Positions 12,760-23,824 of a stretch of 64,000 nucleotides of DNA are shown in pieces. The notes under the pieces were generated by a model. The model had not been told where the DNA came from. It searched no databases and was given only the letters and a program-made list of their open reading frames with translations. Location of the stretch: positions 19,885 to 83,884 of the forward strand of contig PDHQ01000150.1 of NCBI GenBank assembly GCA_003339415.1, read 5' to 3'. Numbering within the stretch: position 1 is the first letter of the stretch; each line of letters begins with the position of its first letter. The stretch is from Ophiocordyceps camponoti-saundersi (nom. inval.). Lineage: Eukaryota; Ascomycota; Sordariomycetes; Hypocreales; Ophiocordycipitaceae. The position numbers and the translations under genes are program-made.

Positions 12760-14300
12760 AGGCCTCTAATTATAAGGAAATTAATACCCTTTTTATATAG
12801 GAAATCTTTACCTTTATTTAATATAACTTTTCCTCGAACCTTATAAGATATATTTTTAAAACGCGTCTTATATAAGAAATAAAAAACTTAAACGATAGCT
12901 CTTACGAAAAGTCCCGCCTAGTTATTTAGGGCTATAGAGATAACGGTAAAGAAGAAATCTTTATATAATTACCTATAATTCTATATATATTATAGCGCCT
13001 TCTTCTTACTCTTAAACCTACCCTTATAAAGTTATATAATTACTAAGGTAAATTACGAGATATTATATAAGCGTATATATAGTTTACTAATCTTTTAAGT
13101 TATATAATATACGCGTACTTTCCTAAAAAATTATAAGATTAATATTTACCTTATACTCTTTTATATATTAAGAAGCCGCTATACGGGCTACTAGAATTAA
13201 GATTATACTAGTTTAAAATATATTATAATTATTATTATATAAACCTTTATATAACGCCCTTATTATATAATCTATATCTTTTATTTATAATAGCTAGCCT
13301 TAACTTATTCGGAATAACGGGCTTATAAATAGATAATATATTCTCTTTTATATCTAATATATTCTCTAAACTTAAGGAAAATAAGTTAAAACGGGCAAAG
13401 CTTCGTACGAAGCTTAAAATATTCCTTACTAATAGCTTATCTATTAACTTTAATAGTAGTTATATTACGCGCGAATTATATAATATCGTTCTTATATAGA
13501 AAAGATAGGTAAAGGGCCTTTACGTTATTAACCTAACCGCCGATATTACTTTATAAGATTTTATTAGCTAGTAAGCTTAAGGAGTATATATTATTTTTAC
13601 CTATTAACTAAAGGCGTCGTATAACTTTATAATAGCCGCTTAAATAACCGATCCTTCCTTATAAGATATTTTAGCTTTTAATAAATATATTTAATAATAG
13701 ATTAATAATATTACCCGCGGTTTATAGTTTATTCCGCTTAACCTATCTTATACGAAACTATTTATTTTTATAGATAGGTTATTTGCGAATAATAAGGATT
13801 TTACCTTATAGCTTAGTATTTTAATTATCCTTAATAAGGAAAACTAGTCCTCTAACTTATTTATTATATAAGGTAATATCCTTTACTAAACCTTTACGAA
13901 ATATAAAAGGGTTACTCGAAATATCTTAGTAAGCGAATTTTATAGTATAGTAAATAGTGTTAATATTAGCCTAGCCCTTTACTTAATTATTTAAGCTATC
14001 GTATAATCTTTAAGCACGCCTCCGATCCCCTTTATTCTCTATATAAACTTATATTTGTTATATAATTACCTAATAAGACTTAGCTTAATAATAGAAAAAC
14101 GGCTAATAATTAATATTATAGCTATTTATAAATTATACGAGCGTAAGGAAATTTTAGAAATATAATAGATTAATAGTAAAAATAACCTAACTAACGCTTA
14201 TATTAAGGATAGCCCTAACTTAGCCTTATTAACTTTTATTTCTATAAATTCCTATAAGTTATAAATTAAAGCTATTATTTAATAATTTACTTAAGTTATA
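12760..14300 (+). pseudogene. Copia-301 reverse transcriptase and RNase H, degraded (copy 1)
   Basis: Frame 0 throughout. EKSRLVI*GYRDNGKEEI starts at 12906, and YIKKPLYGLLE at 13164 is the hallmark copia KPLYG motif. The catalytic pair sits in ITGL*IDN at 13317-13337: the second Asp is now Asn (13335-13337). RNase H follows with KYKRVTRNILVSEFY (about 13900-13945) and EKRLIINIIAIYKLYERKEI (about 14095-14160), close to the fungal copia consensus. Stops all lie at former Gln or Trp codons. The frame ends near 14300. Confidence 0.93.
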
Positions 14301-15270
14301 TAAGACTTATACTTTTTTTTTCCTATATCTCTATTTTATCTAACCCTCTATCTTTACTTTCCTATTTTTTTTATATTTTTACGTTTTTTTTCTATTATTT
14401 TTATACGAAAATTACTATTAATTCTTTCTAAGTATTATCTAACCCTTACGCCTAATTTAAAAAAAAAAGCAAAGCTATAAGTCCTAAACGCTTGATTTTT
14501 TTTTCTTTTCCTTTTTCCTTATTATCTAACCTTACTACTACTTCTTTTCTACCCCTGCCCCCTATTACTTATTATTTAAGATAATAATATACTCCTCCGT
14601 ATTAGGAGGCGCTCCGCCTAATATTACTATTACCTATCCCCGCTACTAGCCGTTAGGCAACTTAATAGGAGTAATTACTAAGGTATAAGATATTAGCTTA
14701 GGAGTTTATAACGCTTAGCTTTATTATATAAAAAAATATCTTATTATATAGGACCGCTATATATAAGTAATATAAGCCTTATTATTATTTATCCGATATA
14801 TATCAAATAGGTAAGGATTTCTAGTATAGATATAATATAATTTTACTATTACCTTACTATAACTTATAAGTAAAATTACTAAAAAATAACTTAGGTATTA
14901 GATAATAATAGCTTTAATACGCTTAGGATCCTAAGTATTATTAAAGCGGATAAAGATATTAGATAATAATATAGCTGCTAATTAGATTTCCGCTTACTAC
15001 TCTCTTATTAATATTATTATTATATAATAGCTAAACTTTTCTTTCTTATATTTAAGGATATTTATTATATAAAGCGCTAGTTATTTTCCTTATTATAAAA
15101 TATATAAACTTAATAAAACTTAAGTTAATAAGCTATAACGCTATTAAGATAGGGAGGTATATTATATAACTAATAATTATTAATAAAAATAATTTAAATA
15201 TATTATATAACTTATTAATCCTTATTAAAGATCTTTTTAGTTATTATTATTATCTTCGTTAATTAGCTTA

Positions 15271-15320
15271 AAGAAAAAAAAAAGAAGAAAAGAAAAGAAA
15301 AAGAGAGAGAGAGAGGGGGA
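15271..15320 (+). repeat. Purine-rich (GA)n tract
   Basis: A and G only, from poly-A with scattered G into GAGAGAGAG. Copy 2 has the same tract at about 35152-35205, so it is part of the Copia-301 element. The tract contains no CA or TG and is therefore invisible to RIP. Confidence 0.85.
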
Positions 15321-15325
15321 GCAAG

Positions 15326-15345
15326 GAGGGGTTTTTATACCCCTC
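15326..15345 (+). other. Short hairpin conserved in Copia-301
   Basis: GAGGGG and CCCCTC form a 6-bp stem around an 8-base A/T loop. The hairpin is unchanged in copy 2 at 35210-35229 although both flanks are mutated. The GC stem has no RIP target. No function is known to me. Confidence 0.6.
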
Positions 15346-15748
15346 TAAAAGTAGTAAGAGGCGGCAGAATCTAATTTTTAATTCCTATTTTTTATAATAT
15401 TTTTTAGTATTTTTAGTATAAAGTTATAGAAAATTAGTTTTCTACTTATTTTTCTTAATATTATAATTATAAAAAACCTTTATAGTAAAACTTTATAAAA
15501 ATATATTATAAGTTAAATTATATAATAACCCGATTTTTATTTTTTAGCTAGTAGCTTATATTCTTTATCTCTTTTTATTACGATATTACGGGTATTATTT
15601 ACTTTTAAAGATTTTTTCGATTATATACGTATTTAATATCGTATAACTATTTTTCTTTAGAAATATCTACCTTTTAGGAAGATAGAGTTTTTTCTTTATA
15701 TAATACCTTTTTATTTAGTATATCTTTTTATAAAAAGAAAAAGTTAAG

Positions 15749-16049
15749 TATTAGATATTATCTCTCTATACCCCTTTATATTTACTATATAATATATATA
15801 TAAAAAATAGTATAGATATAAGGAAGCCTTTAATAAAATATATATTATTACCTAAGTTATACCTTATATAATTTAGGAGGTAAGAGGTAGCTTAGATAAG
15901 AAGAAAGAGGGTATAGAAGTAAAGTATTATCTAGCTATATAGCCGCTCTTCCTCGTACGATAAAGGAAAGGTATCTATCTCTAATTATACTTAATTTAGG
16001 TTACCTTTGCTTTCTCTTACCTATACGTATATATAAAGACTACTTAACA
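15749..16049 (+). repeat. 3' LTR of Copia-301 copy 1 (301 bp)
   Basis: It matches 8770-9070. Its last bases are still AACA, so the original terminal CA survives here while the other four LTRs read AATA. The TSD CTTAA follows at 16050-16054. Confidence 0.95.
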
Positions 16050-16054
16050 CTTAA

Positions 16055-16560
16055 TAACTCCTTCTCCTCAGTTATTAAAATTACGCTAAGTAAATTACTT
16101 ACTAAATTCTAGATAAATAATAGTCTCTATTATTTAAGCAATTAAGTTTCTTCTAAATTTTAGGAAATATTAAAGGATAAGGTAATTATTTTTATTACTT
16201 ACGCCTAAGCTATAATAAAATAATATTATAATAAAAAATATCGGAAGCTTAAGTTTAAGCCCGGCGATTAGGTTTAGCTAAAACTTAGGAAAAGATATTC
16301 TATTCCTAATAGATAAGTAGCGAAGCTTTCGGAATAGTAAACTAAGCCTTTTCGCATAATTAAATAAATTAGCTATTTAGCTTATTAATTAGATTTCGAT
16401 AATTCTATAAATATCTATTTTATTATATTAGTTATATAACTTTAACTAGCTAACGCTTTAAAAGAATAACCTAGCCCTAAGCTTAATACCGATAATTATA
16501 AGATCGAATAAATCCTTAATAGGAGAAAAGTTAAAAAAAGATAAGGTATTACTTAAATAA
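16055..16560 (+). pseudogene. Gypsy-594 integrase C-terminal part (copy 1)
   Basis: This resumes the coding sequence interrupted at 8769. The plus frame reads KYQKLKFKPGDWVWLKL-like sequence near 16235-16290 (W now stop), then a stretch derived from HPVIS..QLE near 16410-16450. These are the GPY/F-type C-terminal features of gypsy integrases. The frame fades out near 16560. The same part is intact in position in copy 2 (about 38116-38600). Confidence 0.82.
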
Positions 16561-17000
16561 AATATCTTATATATTAGAAAAGATACCTAAATAATAATAA
16601 TTAATAAATAGCTAAAAAGGACTTCTAATAAAAGGAGATAATCGAAGAATTTAAGAAAGAAAAAAATAAGTTAGAAGCCCGGCTAGATATTACTAGGAAA
16701 AAATATATAAATACTCTTAAAGAGTACTAGCTATTAGAATAAGGTAAATAAGTTACCTAGTAATAAACGCGTAAAATCTTTAGGAAATAATAAACCTAAT
16801 ATATCGCCGTTTATATTAGATTTCCCTCTATTTTCCTACCTTTTCTCTCTTACCTCTTCTCTTTTCTATTTATCCTCTATTATCCCCCTCTATATTTCCT
16901 ATTTTTATTATATCTTTCCTATATATTATATTTATTCCCCTTATAGTTATTATCTTTTATTTTTTAATTCTATTCGTTTTTTTTTATTTTTCCTTCTTTT

Positions 17001-18780
17001 ATGCCTAAAATTAATCCGCCTTATAGTAATTTTTATTATTCTTATAATAAAACTTATTATAAGTTATTTTATAAATAACTAATTTGCACTCCCCCTATAC
17101 TTACTTTTAAAAGCTTTAAAAAAGCTATTTAGCTATTCGGAAACCTTATAAAACTTTAGTATTTATTTAAATTATTTACTTATAAATTTAATAACTAGAA
17201 ATTAAATAATTATATAATATTTATTACTTAGAAATAGGTATTACGAGAAAAGGGATATAATTTATTATTTAGTAAATTAGATAGTTATATTTATTATATT
17301 AATAGGAAAGTAAAAAGATAAGCTAATAGAGAACGTCTCCTTAATAATAAAGATTATAATTTTAAGTACTCGCTTTTAAATAATAAAAACTTTAGCTCTA
17401 ACTACTCCTTACCTAAAGTTTCTAAAATTATAGCGCTTAAATATTTTACTTAATAAATTACTATAATATCTTCTTTTACCGCTAATTTTACTTTTAAAAT
17501 ATTAGCCGCCCTAATAAGATATTATAGCCGCCCTCCGCTACTATATTCTTTTACTAATATTAAAGAAAATATCTTTCTATAATCCGAATAACTAGGAAAA
17601 AATTACTATAGCGTATACGCGCTATTAAAAATTATAAAAGATTATATTAAAAGCCTAGTTAGCGGGTAAGTTTATTAGGATTTAAAAAAGTTAGAGGAGA
17701 TTAAGAGAATCCTAGCTATTATCTCTTATACTAACTACTTTAGAAAAATAAAAAGAATAATATTAGTAGCTCTAGAAAAAAAAACTAAGGTTAAGAAAAT
17801 AACTCCTATTTTTAGCAAATCCCTAGTAAGGCGATTTATTACTCCTCCTACTCTTACTTAATAAAGCGTATTTAGAACCCTTAATAAGTAAACTTATTCC
17901 GCCTTTTAGTAACTTATAATTCCTATAATTATTTCTAAAATTACTATTTAATTTTAAGAAATTCTAAAAGCTAAAAATATTAAGGAGGCTAATAATAATT
18001 TCTTAATAACTTATTATAATAATCTAATTTAAGTTATTAAATACTTACTTACTTTTTTCGTAATATATTATAATAAGTAAGCTTTAGTATTCTAAAATAT
18101 AAATATTACCTTAATTTAAGTAACTTACTTTAATAAGTACCTCGCTAAATATAATACTTCTCTTAGCCTAAGTTATATAGCGAAAATATTTAATATTAGT
18201 AATAAATAAGTTATTAATTTCCCTATTCTTATACTTATCTTACTTAATATCTCCGCTCTTAAGAATATATTAATTAATATTAATAAGGTTACTATTTTTA
18301 TTAATAAGAAATCCGCGCTTAATAATTTAGGGAAGATTTTAAAATTTTATAAGAGAAACTATTAGGACTTATACGTTTATATAAAAAAATAAATATATCT
18401 ACCTAGCGAAAATATTATTACGCTACTACTAGCTATTACTATTAATTATACTCTTTTATTAATATAAAGCGATATTATCGGAAATAAAATAACCCTAAAC
18501 TTTAGTAATATTCTAGTTTTTAATATCTTAAATTTAATTAAAATAGCTCCTAATAATATTACTAAAAAGCTATATAGTTAGATAAGTAGCTTAATCGAAC
18601 CCTCTAATAATGCTAAATATACTATAACTATTAAACCTATTAACGCGGACTTTTTCGTTAATATAATAATAGACTAAGGCACTTTTTAGCTCTTTATATA
18701 GCGCTAGCACGAACTATAGTAGAAATTAATAACGCGCTTTATATAGAAAGTACGCGTCGTATTATTTAACTATTAATATA
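17001..18780 (+). pseudogene. Third ORF (ORF3) of Gypsy-594, downstream of integrase, unknown product
   Basis: One reading frame starts at an ATG (17001) and runs for about 590 codons with stops only at TAA and TAG. Stop density is clearly lower than in neighbouring frames, as expected if they were Gln and Trp codons. The first residues are MPKINPPYSNFYYS. A basic stretch about 17660-17810 includes KKLEEIKRILAIISYTNYF. Near 18160-18220 SLSYIAKIFNISNK could be a helix-turn-helix, but this is weak. I do not recognise the protein. Copy 2 has it at 39068-39142 plus 49309 to about 51010, where the ATG is ATA, and copy 3 carries parts of it. It is therefore a standing part of the element, about 450 bp after pol. 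An env-like, gag-like or captured host gene cannot be told apart here. Confidence 0.7.
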
Positions 18781-19589
18781 TAATAGTCTTTATATCTATT
18801 TTACTATTAATAAGTAATAAATCTCTAAGTTCTTTAACTATTAATAAGTAATAACTATTATATTTACTAAGCTTAGGCAAGAACCCTATAAATTAATATA
18901 CTTTTAGTATTATTTTTTAATATCTTTACGATATAGTACTAGTTATATATTATTTATCTTATACTCTATACGCTATAAATAGAGAAAGAATATTAGCTAT
19001 AATAACTAGCTATATAAAGCCTATTTACTATGCGATGCACGCTTAAAAATAGGCACCCTAACTATTTATAATATAGTCGACCTTGCTATAGTTTATAATA
19101 TCTTAGACGCCTCCGTCTTCGTAGTATATACTATACCTAAAGCTATAAACTATATCTCTTACGCTAGTTATAGTAAGATTATCTATATTCGCTCTTATAT
19201 TATTATAAGCGCTACTCTATATAATAAAAATAGTAAGATATTTTCCTTTATTCTATTCCTTTAGTTCGTATATTATATTATATCCTTATTATTCCTATTT
19301 TTCTTTCTTAGTATTACGATATACTTTACTATAATATATATTCTTCTATATATATTTAATATATATTATAATTTTCCTTTATTATTCTTATCTTATTCTT
19401 TTATTTCTTTCCTACTTTATATAGATTAATCTAGTTCTCTATCTATAGATCCCTAATAATATTTCTTAATTTATAAATAAATATAGTTATTAAAGTTAAT
19501 ATAAAAAAAGCTTTTAAGTATAATAATAGTTTCTAAAGTAAAATAAGGAGTTAATAAAGCTATTAGAATTTTTTTCTAGCTTAGGGAGT
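18781..19589 (+). other. Gypsy-594 3' untranslated region and polypurine tract (copy 1)
   Basis: There is no convincing frame. It is AT-rich, with a small cluster of surviving CA/TG dinucleotides around 19030-19100 that copy 2 has lost. A purine-rich tract (19581-19589, TTAGGGAGT) abuts the LTR; copy 2 has CGGGGAGT at the same place. Confidence 0.6.
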
Positions 19590-20193
19590 TAATATAGAAT
19601 ATATAGTAATACCTTTATAAATCGCCTAACCTTTTATAATATTTCCTTAAGATTTCCTAAGATTTCCCGCCTTAGGATTTTACTTAGATTTCCTCTAGAA
19701 ACTTTATTACCTTTACGCTTAGGAAATTACTAAGATTTCCTCTTAGGATTTTTCTATAATAATTCTTAGGATTTTACTAAGATTTCTAATAAAATCTAGT
19801 ATTAAAATATACTTTTAGAAATCTCCGGATTTTACTAGGAAATCCCCGTATATTAGGAAATTACTATATACTAGGAAATCTCTATTTTACTAATATACTT
19901 AGAAATTACCGTAAAATCCCTTTAAGTAAATACTTTTAAGATTATACTAGGAAATCTTCCTTAAGCTCCTAGCTATATAATTAGCTTAATATTCCTTTAG
20001 GTAGTAATTTAAATTCTTTTATAGTTACTATTTTAATTTTTAAAAAACTCTTACTTATACTTATACCTTTTATAGTAGCTATTTTATAATCTTACGATCG
20101 GTAGCTAGCCCGTCTCCCTTTCCTATATACTATATCTAGTAGCTAGCCTAGTATATATAACTACTAGTAGATTATATATATAAGCGCATATTA
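19590..20193 (+). repeat. 3' LTR of Gypsy-594 copy 1 (604 bp)
   Basis: Homologous to 24822-25415 and 51837-52430 (both 594 bp) and to 57652-58244 (593 bp). The 10-bp excess comes from a small repeat of a TTTCCTAAGA-type motif near 19650. Ends are TAATATAG (from TG...) and GCGCATATTA. The body is full of repeated AAGATTT/GGAAAT-like motifs. Confidence 0.93.
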
Positions 20194-22120
20194 AAACTAT
20201 TATTATAAATATATTATTACCTTAAAAGATTAAAGCGATAAAAGATATAATATAATATATTTATATAAGGCTACTATATAAAGTATACTAGCGTATAAAT
20301 ATTATTATTATTATTATATAAAGCTAATATAAAGCTTATATAAGTTCTTTATTATAATAATAACAACTTAGTAATAATTATACTATTAGCTATAATAAAT
20401 ATTATAACCGATATAAATAATAATAAAGGTTATATTAGGGAGATATAGAAAAGAGTTAAATTTAAGATTTTATTACCGCTATATAAGTTATATAAAACCT
20501 CTTATATAATATAAAAAGAGTCTAATAGTATAAGCTAGCAATCTAACTTTTTATAGCTAATAAAATTATAACCTTAAATAAACTATTTAAGGTATCTAAC
20601 TAAGAGGAGATTAATAAACTTATTAGAAAAGGGGTCTTTATATTTAAAAGGTTTAATACTAAAAAATATAATAGATATTATATTTTCCGTATATATATAA
20701 TATAAGAGATAAAGGGAAAGATAATATATTTATATAAAAAGTTATATTTTATTATTATAAAGTATAATAATTAAGGGAAAAAGTTTATTTTAATATAATC
20801 TTTAATAATTTAAAAAGTTAGTTAATAATTAATTTTAATATTAATATTAACTTTCCTTTATTAAGGTATAATTCTAGTAACCTAAGATATTATATAAGTA
20901 TACTTATAGTTTACTATTTTATTATTATATATAATCTTTATAAAGCTACTTAATAAACTTAAGAAATATTACTTAAAATATACTATTATTAAGGTTATTT
21001 ATCCCTTTTATAAAATCGCTAAAGTAAATATTTATTAGTTTTATATATATTAAAATTATTATTTAAAGAAACTAGATATAGCTATATTAACTTATAACGC
21101 TTATTTTCTAATTTTATCTAAAAACCTTACTTCCTTTAAGCTTATTAGTTTATAAACTAATAATATATTTAAATTTAATACTAATATATTTATAATAAAA
21201 GAGGAAAATATACTTAATATTATAAGGTTTAACTTTAAGCTAAAGATTATACTTATAAAAGGTAATACGGTAAACTTTAATAAAGGATATATCTTTATTA
21301 GTAATATAAAAGTTATATTATATTAGAAAGGTTAAGTAAGTAAGATTAATACTATCGACTATAAAGTAATAAATACGCTATAACGGTCTTATAAATAATA
21401 TACTTAAGGGGTATATATTAAATATATCTATTAACCTAAGGCGATATATAACTTTGCTATAATAGTATAAAAATAAAACTTAGATAAAAAGATTATAATA
21501 AGTTAAATAAGTAGCTTAAAAAAATAAATAATTAAGAGAGAGGTATTAGATATATCTTATTATCGCTTAAGTTTATAAAAATCTTTGTTTTTACTAATAA
21601 GTTATTTATAAATAACTATAACCTTTTATCTTAAACTAGCTTCCTTATCTATATAAGTAATAAAATATAAACTATATTATAGTTTAATATATAAGCTAAT
21701 ATTATATATTAAAGTTTAATAAAATGTAAAAGGGTAATATAAAGCGTTCTTGCTTTAAAAGTATACGGTATAATAAGTAAGTTTAATATTAGCGTATTAA
21801 TCGCTATAACTATAAAAATAGTTATAAACTAACTTAAGCTACTAAAGGTACTTTTTATTATCTATATAAACTTATTTTCACTATATAAATATTTTATTAA
21901 ATTAAGGATAATTAAGGAGAAGAGACTTATAATTAATATAATATTTTTATAATAGTTATATAAGTAATAAGAAATTTTAAATATCCGCTAAATTAAAAGT
22001 AAGGATAACTTAATAGATATAATAACTAAAAGTAACCTAAATAATATACTTTAAAAGCTTATTAATATAAATAACTTAGCTATTTATATTAAAAGGTATA
22101 TATTACGATAAAATAACTAT
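20194..22120 (+). mobile_element. Copia-b remnant: 3' part of a second Ty1/copia element
   Basis: A copia pol different in sequence from Copia-301. Only the part from before reverse transcriptase to the end of RNase H is present, because its left side is the 3' LTR of Gypsy-594 copy 1. The simplest reading is that Gypsy-594 copy 1 inserted into this element and the 5' half lies left of the window. No LTR of this family occurs twice in the window, so its ends are undefined. It is among the most AT-rich parts of the left half. Confidence 0.8.
20450..22110 (+). pseudogene. Copia-b reverse transcriptase and RNase H, degraded
   Basis: EEINKLIRKGVFIFKRFNTK starts at 20604, the conserved start of copia reverse transcriptase (E.I..L..KGVF). 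Later, around 21715-21770, the frame reads IKCKRVI*SVLALKVYGI, and around 21905-21960 IIKEKRLIINIIF, both hallmarks of the RNase H of fungal copia elements. KSKDNLIDIITKSN near 22000-22040 derives from the GKDNPADAMTK motif. One TG survives in the Cys codon of KCKRV. The element is dead. Confidence 0.87.
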
Positions 22121-22750
22121 TATAATAAAGTATAATAATAAATATTATATTATAAAATATATATAACCTTATTACGCTACTTATATAACGCTTATAAATA
22201 GCTTATATAAATCTTACGCTATATATATTAATATATTTAAGGTTATAAGAGTAGGTTATATTATTATATTTATTTAGATAAGAAATAAAATATATAACTA
22301 GTAAGATATATATTAAAAGAAATAGCCGCCGCTATACTTATCTTACCCTTAGGCCCCCTAAATTTATTATTAATATAACTAATTAGCCTCCTAGCTAAGT
22401 TAAAATAATTATAAGATCTTAGCTATAATATATAATACTTAGTAATAATAAATACTTACCTCTTCCTTTATACCTTTTATAAGGGGCTAATAGCTATTTA
22501 TAAAAATAGCTAATATTTTAGCTATATTAATAATAGTAAAAGTAACTTATATATATTTAGTTAACTTTTAAACTCTTAATATAAATAAGAAAAATATACT
22601 TACTAGCTAGTATTTTACGCTAATTTTAGCATAATTATAATATACTTTTACCTTAACTAATACTTACTCTTAATAAGCTTAGATTAAGGCCTTTTAGCTT
22701 ATTATCTTTCCGATATAAGAGTTATAAGGAATTAAACGTATCTAATTCCC
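22121..22750. other. AT-rich tail of Copia-b, no gene seen
   Basis: About 630 bp with no recognised motif or terminal repeat. By position it could include the 3' untranslated region or LTR of Copia-b, but there is no second copy to compare. Confidence 0.4.
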
Positions 22751-22761
22751 CTTAACTACCT

Positions 22762-22885
22762 TACGCTAAGAGGGGGTCTCCGGCTTAGGGGCAGCGGGGC
22801 GGCTAGCCGAGGACTAGCTAGGCGGCGTAATAAGGCCCCTCTTATTAAGCTATAGCGTGGCGGGAGGGGGGGGGGCGACGATAGC
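22762..22885. other. GC-rich island with stem-loop potential
   Basis: About 120 bp of strongly GC-rich, CpG-rich sequence in otherwise AT-rich DNA, including long G runs (22861-22875). TAAGAGGGG (22767-22775) pairs with CCCCTCTTA (22836-22844), and ACGCT/AGCGT lie just outside. Inner GGCTAGCC and CTAGCTAG are self-complementary. The island has few CA or TG sites, so it has little for RIP to act on. I do not recognise it as a tRNA or other RNA gene. Confidence 0.6.
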
Positions 22886-22904
22886 CCTTTACTATTATCG
22901 CTAC

Positions 22905-23080
22905 TAGTACCGCTTATATTATTATTATAGCGGCTACTATTATTAATATTATTATTACTTATATTATTATTATTACTACTACCTTTACTATTACTAATAA
23001 TACTAATATTAGTACTATTATTATACTATTACTACTATTAAGAATAATAATAATAATAATAGTAGTAGGAGAGGTAAAAA
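22905..23080. repeat. (ATT)n-like trinucleotide microsatellite, imperfect
   Basis: About 175 bp of TATTATTAT-type units with interspersed TAC, GCT and CCT, then (AATAAT)n and AGTAGTAGG. It is a simple repeat, probably replication slippage. Confidence 0.8.
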
Positions 23081-23225
23081 GGTATATATTTATAAGTTAG
23101 TTTTTATTTTTATAAGATATAAGCCTTATATATATATTATATATATATAAGGTAAGCACTTACCCTAAAGGCGATAACGAAAAAAATAGCGACGATAATA
23201 GTAATAATAATATTAATAACAGCGA

Positions 23226-23345
23226 TAAGAGAGAGAGATAGAGAGTTAAAGAGAGAGAGAGAGAGAGACTAAGAGAGAGAGAGAGAGAGGGCGAGAGAGA
23301 TAAAGAGAGGAGGCCCGAGGAGAAAAAAAAAAAAAGAGAAAGGGA
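23226..23345. repeat. (GA)n purine tract
   Basis: Long GAGAGA runs broken by short A/T-containing pieces, ending in poly-A and GAGAAAGGGAGAG. It resembles the GA tract before the Copia-301 3' LTR, which hints that it may mark the 3' end of Copia-b. Confidence 0.75.
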
Positions 23346-23524
23346 GAGAAGAGAATTTTTCCTTTTATATACTTTAGGAAAAATAGTTTTTCTAAATAGG
23401 GAGACCTAAATATAAAAGTATAAAGTAATTATATTAGCTTTTAATACCTTACTTTTTAATATTATACTTATATAACTTAATATAACTTAAGGCTTTATAT
23501 TTAAGTAAGAGTATATTTTTAAAA

Positions 23525-23632
23525 ACTTTATATATTAGGTAATTTAGCTAGTTAGAGAGCTTACGTATAAGGTAATTTAGTAACTTAGAGACTTTATATA
23601 TTAGGTAATTTAGCTACTAAGAAACCTTATAT
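23525..23632. repeat. Short tandem repeat, about 33-35 bp unit, three copies
   Basis: Units at about 23525-23559, 23560-23590 and 23591-23625 each contain TAAGGTAATTTAG or TTAGGTAATTTAGCTA, followed by an AGAG/AGAA end. A partial fourth unit follows. No function is evident. Confidence 0.65.
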
Positions 23633-23824
23633 AGCAGGCGGGCGAAAAGGAGCGAAAAAAGAGAAAGTGCTAGTATTTATTTATTATTTAGTTAGTTTTA
23701 CTTATATAGGTACTTTTTATACTTTATATAAATACCCTTACTATTACTAAATAGTATATATATAGATAATTTAAAACTTACTTTTATTTTCTATAATTTT
23801 TATATATATAGAGAGCTTAACTAA

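Larger units (their letters stand above)
14301..15748 (+). other. Copia-301 3' internal region between pol and 3' LTR
   Basis: About 1.45 kb with no recognised domain. It opens with pyrimidine-rich, T-tract sequence (14310-14530), then a stretch about 14560-15250 that can be read on the plus strand with only TAA/TAG stops but matches nothing I know. A GA-rich tract and a small hairpin follow, and the polypurine tract ends it. The same layout occurs in copy 2 (about 34150-35632). Confidence 0.6.
8770..16049 (+). mobile_element. Copia-301 copy 1, complete Ty1/copia LTR retrotransposon
   Basis: The element is 7,280 bp with 301-bp LTRs at both ends and a 5-bp TSD. It is inserted in the integrase of Gypsy-594 copy 1, in the same direction. 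Internal order on the plus strand is a gag region, integrase (about 11340-12400), reverse transcriptase (about 12760-13400) and RNase H (about 13740-14290). Integrase before reverse transcriptase is the copia order. From integrase to RNase H the reading frame is unbroken in phase (codons start at positions divisible by 3), so original indels are few and nearly all damage is point mutation. A purine-rich tract at 15732-15748 directly precedes the 3' LTR, as a polypurine tract should. Confidence 0.96.
4050..20193 (+). mobile_element. Gypsy-594 copy 1 (Ty3/gypsy), split by Copia-301 copy 1 and cut on the left by copy A
   Basis: Its own sequence is 4050-8769 and 16055-20193, about 8.9 kb in view. 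The two pieces join exactly where Gypsy-594 copy 2 is continuous (about 38115). The order on the plus strand is ORF1 and protease region, reverse transcriptase, RNase H, integrase, a third ORF, and a 3' LTR at 19590-20193. That pol order is Ty3/gypsy. The 5' LTR and the first 1.3 kb lie beyond copy A, off the left edge. The 5 bases after the 3' LTR are AAACT; the partner TSD is not visible. Confidence 0.93.

Noticed and set aside
18160..18220. Helix-turn-helix or transposase domain in Gypsy-594 ORF3
   Set aside because: SLSYIAKIFNISNK has the look of a helix-turn-helix, but the flanks do not support a known transposase or recombinase family.
22762..22885. tRNA or other structured RNA gene
   Set aside because: No tRNA-like cloverleaf, A box or B box could be laid out. 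The stem-loop is kept only as an unexplained island.
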